Shown here piece after piece: positions 58,375-64,000 of a stretch of 64,000 nucleotides of DNA. The position numbers and the translations under genes were made by a program. The notes below the pieces were generated by a model that was given only the letters and a program-made list of their open reading frames with translations, had not been told where the DNA came from and ran no database searches. This DNA is from Alloascoidea africana (Eukaryota; Ascomycota; Alloascoideomycetes; Alloascoideales; Alloascoideaceae), in the NCBI GenBank assembly GCA_030581615.1, contig JAKTTT010000043.1, forward strand, positions 1 to 64,000. Reading direction: 5' to 3'. Every line of letters begins with the position of its first letter. The stretch's first letter is position 1.

Positions 58375-60374
58375 ATGCAATTGGGTAATAGTATGAGGCT
58401 GAGAATGGGAATTTATGATCTATGGATTGTAAACATATTTCGAAACCCAGAAAAGCTATCATGGAGAGAGAGACTGACAGTGTATGTTATTTTCATGTTT
58501 TTCTTGAGTTCTCGGTCGGAAAAGTGGAATCTTTCACTGTGGATGGTTCTGTTTGAGAGAGAGCCTTTTCTGATTACCAATGCGTACCCAGATGCGATGA
58601 GGACAAAACCACCGACTAAAAAAAATTTTAACATGACTGAAACTTTGGGTATAGACCAACAGATGAGGATCCCAAATACGCCACCGACCGATGGTGCAAC
58701 AGAGACTTGATCCCGATCCCCCCGTCCCGAAGAACTTATACCTGGCGCGGCTTTACTGCCTATTGGCTCGTATCAGGATCCTGCGTTTCGGCCTGGATGC
58801 TGGGGAGCACAATGCTCTCCTTCGGACTGAATGCGAAACAGGCCATGATTTGTGTCACCGTCGGCGCCTTGCTCACGGGCCTGCTTGCCGTGGCCTGTGG
58901 CAGGATGGGCACCATTCATCACATTGGATTCACTGTAAGTACAAGGTTTACCTACGGTTTCTACGGAAGTTATATTGTAGTTGCAATCAGGGCCTTCACC
59001 ACGAGCATCTGGGTCGGGATGCAAGCATTTTGGGGTGGCCAGGCTACAAAAGCGCTTATTGGGGCCATAATCCCAGGCTTTATAACCGGGAGTCTTAACG
59101 AGGTGTTTTCTGAGTCATCTCATCTGGCGAAGAACGACTTTATCGGATTCTGCATCTGGTCCATAGTCTTTTGTCTCTATGTCTGTATTCCTCCGGAACG
59201 GATGCAGCTTCAGTTTTTCATCTGTTCGGTGTTCTTTGTCGGGACCTGCTACGCTCTTCTTGGCTGGGCGGTCCACACGGAAGGAGGAGTCGGGCCTATG
59301 TTCGATGCTGCAGCGAAGGTCGAGACAGGGGAAGAAGCAGAGTCGGTCGGTTGGGGGATAGTGTTTGGCATTACGGCCATCGTAGCCACCTGGGCAAGTG
59401 GATGCCTGGGCCAGTCGGACTGGACCAGATACGCCAAATCAGAGCTCTCGCCGACGGTGAGCCAGCTCGTGGCAGCTCCGGTGACAATGACTCTGACGGC
59501 GCTCACTGGAATCATCGTCACTTCGTGCTGTATAGACATTCTGGGAGAATATGTGTGGAACCCTGTTGAGCTTCTGCCAAAGATCCAGTTGCATTACAAT
59601 TCTTCTCCGGGCGCTCGAGCGGGCATTTTCTTCGCCTCTTTGGGCCTAATTGGTTCTCAGCTATCGATATCTGTGGTTCTCAATGCCGTATCTACAGGCA
59701 TGGACTTGGCCGGATTGTGTCCACGATACATAAACATCAGAAGAGGAGCCTTTCTAATGTCGATAATCGGGATCGTGTCACAGCCATGGCAACTCGTTGC
59801 CACCGCTTCGAAATTCCTCACTGTGCTGAGCGGATTCGGCATCTTCATTGCGCCAATTATGGGTGTTCTGCTTGCAGATTATATGGTGATCCGCAAAGAG
59901 AAACTGAGAATTTCAGATCTGTTCAATCCGAATGGCTCTATATACTGGTACCACAAGGGATTCCACTGGCAAGGATTTGTCAGTTTTGTCCTTGGGTTTG
60001 TGTTTTTGATGCCTGGTCTTGTGGCCAAAGCTGGAGAGTACAATATTCCGATTGGTTGGATGCGACTATACAATCTGACTTTTTTTGTCGGATTGGCAAT
60101 TGGATTTGCACTAATGATCATTCTCTCACTGTTGTTCCCACCTCCAGGGCTCGGCGAAGAGAGCCCTTTTTTGCCAAACAATGCCTCTGTCGGCGAAAGA
60201 GATATAGGGACACTAGAAAGTGGCCGTAGTACTCCGGGCGACGAGGAGCAAGCGCTTGGCATTGAAAGATACGTGACAGAAGTGACAGATGATAAGGCAA
60301 AGAATCTGGATGAAAAGCTGAAAGTACGTCCTTTTTGTCTCTCAAAGCAGCTTACAAGCAGTGGGTCACTTTAA
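58375..60374 (+). CDS. NCS1-family nucleobase/vitamin permease (spliced)
   Basis: This is a plasma-membrane symporter of the NCS1 family (Fur4, Dal4, Fcy2 and Thi7 relatives). I infer exon 1 at 58375-58481 and exon 2 at 58655-60374, joined over a 173-nt intron (donor GTATGT, acceptor GGTATAG), for 608 residues. The exon 1 sequence NIFRNPEKLSWRERLTV is a family-like cytosolic start and leads in phase into the signature NRDLIPIPPSRRTYTWRGF. Without this exon the frame has no ATG before that motif. About 12 membrane helices follow, including the TM1 region SCVSAWMLGSTMLSFGL and the TM3 region FWGGQATKALIGAI. Substrates could be uracil, allantoin, thiamine or similar. A GTACGT near the 3' end could be a further donor, so the extreme C-terminus is less certain. 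Confidence 0.85.
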
Positions 60375-61412
60375 AAATATTGAATTGGAACGGAAAAAGA
60401 AGAATAAGGAAAAAAATACCTTGATTTTGTTGGAAAGTGTCTGTCTATAATTTTTTTGTTCTGCATTCGGTGTTATGAATCTTGGTCAGATGCTGCATAT
60501 TGATTTTGATTATCGTTTTTCTCGCCTGCTTTATCTAGCGGATAGTGATGTTTTTTTGCTCCTGACCTTTATTTATGTTTGCTTTCTTTTGGAGTTGTGT
60601 TTTAATCGATTTTTTACGGTGTAATGATCGATTCTTGTAAAAAGTGCTGAAATGATCCTCCCTCATTAATAATATACAAATACAGATTTCAAGTTTGATA
60701 AGACACCATTCGTATCTGCTAAAAGCTTCTGATGCTTTTATCTACGCCTCAAGAGTGCACATGCTGTAGGCATGTGCGTGAGAGATGAGACAAGAGGTAG
60801 AAAGATGAGTCTAATTCAACAGAAAGGCCCCTTCATCTCTACTGTTTTCTTTCTATTAGTTTTCCTTTAAAATTTGTTCCTTACCCTTTTTGTATGTGAT
60901 AACAAATGGCCCTGAGTTTTACTGACTTTTATTTTTTTGAAATGTTGGATGGATCTTGGAGTTTTATCAACGGTAAAACAAAACCACCAAGCTTCATCCA
61001 TCATTTCAAACAAATCAAAGACACAGCAAAAAATGACACGATGGCAAAAAAACACAGGACACTATTTCCTTCGTTTTGGTCGGCTTTATATCTCTTATCG
61101 TCACATGACGATCCTGGTGTGTCTTCTTGTAAACTGGCGAATCCCATCATGGCATGGGCGATGACGCTATATAGTTGAGAGTTTCGCAAAAATCCAGATG
61201 TTGTTATATAGCGGTGACGAAAGGAGAAAAAGCGGTAATCATGGAACTGAGAGTGAATTCTGATTTTAAGAAGGAGAAAAACATGGATTCGCAAAATGAG
61301 AGTCTCTTTTCTCATTTTTTTGTTTCTTTCTCATCTTATCTCATTTTGCATTTGATTTTGGACTAGTCCCTAGAAACATTTTTAAGCAGTGAGCAAGGGT
61401 AGAAAAGGAAAA
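60375..61412. other. Intergenic region upstream of MFS permease
   Basis: About 1 kb, AT-rich, with no supportable gene. It holds the NCS1 gene terminator and the MFS gene promoter. Confidence 0.55.
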
Positions 61413-63104
61413 ATGGAACCAATTTTGGTCTCTTCTTCAAAAACTCAGGGCGAGGAGATTCCAGATCACCACCGAGCGATCCTGTCTTCATCTTTATCTA
61501 CTTACGGTTCTACCCTAATGATAGAAGAAGAGCAACTATACGACACTTCTGGATCTGGATCCAGATCTGGTTCAACTGGTTCAATTGCAACTCTGAACCA
61601 GGAAGAGAAGCAGACACGTAGGCGACTGCGAGGGCGTGGACCATCGTTATCGCCACGCAGCGAGAAAGAACGACTTGAAGAACGGAGATTTCTCTTCAAG
61701 TTGGATTTTTTCCTTCTCTCGAGTGCCATGCTGGGCTATTTCATAAAGTATCTGAACCAGGCGAACCTCAACACCGCGTATGTGAATGGAATGAAAGAGG
61801 ACTTTGGCATGTATGGGCTAGAGCTCAACTATATGCAAACGTTATGGACCATAGGATACATTATTGGACAAATCCCTTCAAATTTCATTTTGAAAAAGGT
61901 TTCTGCGCGGTACTATCTGGGCGGCCTTGAGTTGACATGGGCCACGTTGACACTGTTAACGACCATCGTTTCTAGCCCCGGTCCACTCTACGTTATTCGG
62001 TTTCTCGTTGGTCTTACTGAAAGCGGGTTCTTCCCCGGTATGGAGTATCTTCTGGGGTCATGGTACACCAGCAGTGAGCTGACCAAGAGATCTGCGCTTT
62101 TCAGTTCTGCGGGCACGGCAGGGACCATGTGTACAGGACTACTGGCCGCGGCGATTCTAAAAGCATTTGGTGATGACGGTGATACTGATAATGGTATTCA
62201 AAATGGCGGTAAGCTGCCAGCATGGAAATGGCTTTTTATGTTTGATGCACTAGCCTCTTTTCCAGTTGCATTTTACACAATGTGGGTGAATCCGAATACG
62301 CCAGCAACGTGTACTGCCTGGTATTTTAACAAGAGAGAGTTGGAGATTGCGGTTGAAAGAAGGCAGGATGAATATAATGATGATGAGGATGAGGATGAGC
62401 AAGTGCAGGTAGGGGATTTCCCAGGGGCAGAAAACGGGACAAGTTCTGTCGGGACCATGAAATCCATGATCCGCGAATTCATGTCATCCTGGCACATTTG
62501 GGTATTCCCATTACTGTTTCTGTGTTACAATAACAGTGGCCAGATCCACGGTCAGCCAGCATTTTTAGGGTGGATGAAGTACACACTGGAGCTGCCACCC
62601 ACCGAGTACAACCTGTATCCACCGATTATTAGCTGTGGTGCGATAGTCGTGGCTTTAACAGCAGCGTACGTTTCAGATCTCTATAATGGTTTAACATGGC
62701 CGTTTGTTTTGGGGTATTTTGTTTGTACCGGGTTTGGTGCAACGTGCCTTGCAATCTGGGAAATTCCCATTGGTCTGCACTGGTTTGCGTACTTCATTGT
62801 GGGATTACCGGGAACCATGGGCCAGCCTATGATTTTCAGCTGGCTGAACGGGCTGTTAGCGAAAGATGATTCGAAACGTAGTTTTGCAGTTGCGGTGACA
62901 AACTGTTTGGCATATGTCATGAACTCGTGGGTTTCTGTGTTGACATGGAGCGCAACGGATATGCCAAGGTACAAGATTGGGTTTGTGTATACCGTCGTGC
63001 TAACGGTGTTTGGCATCATTCTCACGTTGGTTGCCCGTTGGTTAGCATTGCGGGATGAACGAACAAACAGATATTCGAAACTTGGCGATGCTCCAAGTCT
63101 GTGA
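61413..63104 (+). CDS. Allantoate-family MFS permease (Fen2/Vht1-like)
   Basis: This is a proton symporter of the anion:cation symporter (allantoate permease) branch of the major facilitator superfamily. The product is 563 residues from the ATG of MEPILVSSSKTQ; codons further upstream lack an ATG. A 95-residue cytosolic N-terminus rich in Ser/Arg precedes 12 membrane helices. The first loop, YFIKYLNQANLNTAYVNGMK and the following EDFGMYGLELNYMQTLWTIGY, closely follows the Fen2/Vht1/Liz1 pattern for pantothenate and biotin carriers, as does IGQIPSNFILKKVSARY. The GLTESGFFPGMEYLLGSWY motif in TM4-5 is also typical. The substrate is probably a small carboxylate vitamin or related anion; exact assignment is not possible. 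The acidic loop (YNDDEDEDEQ) lies in the central cytosolic linker. Confidence 0.88.
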   Translation: MEPILVSSSKTQGEEIPDHHRAILSSSLSTYGSTLMIEEEQLYDTSGSGSRSGSTGSIATLNQEEKQTRRRLRGRGPSLSPRSEKERLEERRFLFKLDFFLLSSAMLGYFIKYLNQANLNTAYVNGMKEDFGMYGLELNYMQTLWTIGYIIGQIPSNFILKKVSARYYLGGLELTWATLTLLTTIVSSPGPLYVIRFLVGLTESGFFPGMEYLLGSWYTSSELTKRSALFSSAGTAGTMCTGLLAAAILKAFGDDGDTDNGIQNGGKLPAWKWLFMFDALASFPVAFYTMWVNPNTPATCTAWYFNKRELEIAVERRQDEYNDDEDEDEQVQVGDFPGAENGTSSVGTMKSMIREFMSSWHIWVFPLLFLCYNNSGQIHGQPAFLGWMKYTLELPPTEYNLYPPIISCGAIVVALTAAYVSDLYNGLTWPFVLGYFVCTGFGATCLAIWEIPIGLHWFAYFIVGLPGTMGQPMIFSWLNGLLAKDDSKRSFAVAVTNCLAYVMNSWVSVLTWSATDMPRYKIGFVYTVVLTVFGIILTLVARWLALRDERTNRYSKLGDAPSL

Positions 63105-63591
63105 TACCGGGAGTAGTAGGCATAATATAGAGTGAACATGATTTTTCAACCGGCGGTTTAGAAATAGATTAGCGTGAAAAACTTTAAACTTACGTGCCAA
63201 TTTTTTTTTCCAGCTTGATGAGCTCTAGTCCATCAGTACCAGTACCAGTGCTGGAACCAGAAAACAGAGTAGAGAAGGTAGTGGTCGGCGAGCACATCTC
63301 GAGGGAAATGTGATGGAGGCTGATGTGTCGGCGGTTAATAGAGTATACGAGCAGATACGGGCCCTCGGCAGGGATGTGGGGCTGAACCGGGTGCGAATCC
63401 ACACCTCCTCGGGAGAGCCAATCAACGCTCCAGAAACCTCGCTCTCGTGTTTCTCTCCAATAGTTTTCCGCTCTTTTTTTCTTTTTTTGCTCTCACGTTT
63501 TCTCTTTTTCTACTCTCTTTTCCTCTGTTCTTCTTCTCTTATTCTTCTTCCAACGTTCCTCGTCCCCTTCTATATCTACCAACTAGTAATA
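63105..63591. other. Promoter region of MIR1
   Basis: 487 bases. The last 130 before the MIR1 ATG are strongly T/C-rich (TTTTCTCTTTTTCT runs), as in highly expressed yeast genes. Confidence 0.5.
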
Positions 63592-64000
63592 ATGTCTGCT
63601 GCTCCTGCCGAGAAAAAGACCCTCCCCGTCTTCACCGTCGGAGACTATGCCAAGTTTGCCCTCGCTGGAGCAATTGGATGCGGTGTTACCCACGGTGCCA
63701 TGACTCCTATTGATGTTATCAAGACGAGAATCCAGTTGGAGCCCACTGTTTACAACAAGGGTTTGGTTGGGTCTGCCAAGCTCATTATCAAGAACGAGGG
63801 TGTCTCGACTCTGGCCACGGGTCTCGGACCCACCATTCTCGGATATTCCCTACAAGGAGCGTTCAAGTTTGGCGGTTACGAGCTTTTCAAGAAGGTGTTC
63901 ATCGATAATTTGGGTTACGATACAGCTACCAAATACAAGGACGCTGTTTACATTGGCTCTTCTGCTATTGCCGAATTCTTTGCGGACATTGCTCTGTGTC
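63592..64000 (+). CDS. MIR1: Mitochondrial phosphate carrier (partial, 5' end)
   Basis: This is the inner-membrane carrier importing phosphate for ATP synthesis. The gene runs off the window; 136 codons are visible from ATG ([20 protein letters not shown]). The first carrier repeat is complete: [31 protein letters not shown] contains the Px(D/E)xx(K/R)xR signature as PIDVIKTR. It is followed by [17 protein letters not shown] and [23 protein letters not shown], characteristic of the phosphate carrier rather than other family members. The second repeat begins at [19 protein letters not shown]. Codons are strongly biased to C-ending and preferred forms compared with neighbouring genes, consistent with high expression. 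Confidence 0.95.
   Translation, partial: MSAAPAEKKTLPVFTVGDYAKFALAGAIGCGVTHGAMTPIDVIKTRIQLEPTVYNKGLVGSAKLIIKNEGVSTLATGLGPTILGYSLQGAFKFGGYELFKKVFIDNLGYDTATKYKDAVYIGSSAIAEFFADIALC

Overview
The window is nuclear DNA of a budding-yeast-type ascomycete (Saccharomycotina). It carries ERG11, LEU2, SNF1, SFH1, RLP7, an Efg1/StuA-type APSES factor and SLA1. The lineage is probably an early-diverging, comparatively intron-rich one. Seven of the 21 complete genes need splicing (12 introns, mostly 56-184 nt, with CTAAC/CTGAC/CTAAT-like branch points), and a neddylatable CUL3-type cullin and a BAP31 homologue are present. CTG codons fall at conserved leucines, so the standard code fits. The species cannot be named from the sequence. 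No rRNA, tRNA, CRISPR array, transposon or virus-like element was recognised.

Layout. 0-9.3 kb: an unknown GPI-like protein (-), a 2.8-kb gene-free stretch, ERG11 (+), spliced CUL3 (+) and an unknown spliced Ser/Thr-Pro-rich gene (-). 9.4-19 kb: SLA1 (+), a Yet3/BAP31 protein (-), a small Srp1/Tip1-like secreted protein (+), a Yap1/Pap1-like bZIP factor (+) and an Hst3/Hst4-type sirtuin (-). 19.6-29 kb: a compact block of SNF1 (-), SFH1 (+), LEU2 (-), RLP7 (-) and RFX1/CRT1 (+). 30.9-32.8 kb: a Cth2/TTP-type tandem CCCH protein (-). 32.8-39.6 kb: a 6.8-kb gene desert with hairpins and many 6-, 7- and 10-bp tandem repeats. 39.6-48.4 kb: a PH-domain protein (-) and a six-exon Mus7/MMS22 gene (-). 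48.4-52.4 kb: an Efg1/StuA-type factor (+) with a 2-kb upstream region. 54.3-64 kb: a 2-oxoglutarate/Fe(II) oxygenase (-), an NCS1 permease (+) with an upstream first exon, an allantoate-family MFS permease (+) and the 5' part of the mitochondrial phosphate carrier gene MIR1 (+), cut by the window edge.

How the genes relate. Most are unrelated housekeeping or regulatory genes. Three touch one pathway: the Hst3-like sirtuin (H3K56 deacetylation), MMS22 (replication-fork repair downstream of H3K56 acetylation) and a cullin. The first two have MCB/E2F-like promoter elements. The sirtuin has a Myc-like LPTPPxTP Cdc4/Fbw7 degron. The Cth2-like gene has two UAUUUAUU elements just after its stop codon, the site its own product should bind. 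LEU2 has a Leu3-type CCGGNNCCGG site. Two introns appear to use GC-AG borders. No clearly new multi-gene system is evident; the most unusual parts are the regulatory and repeat features.
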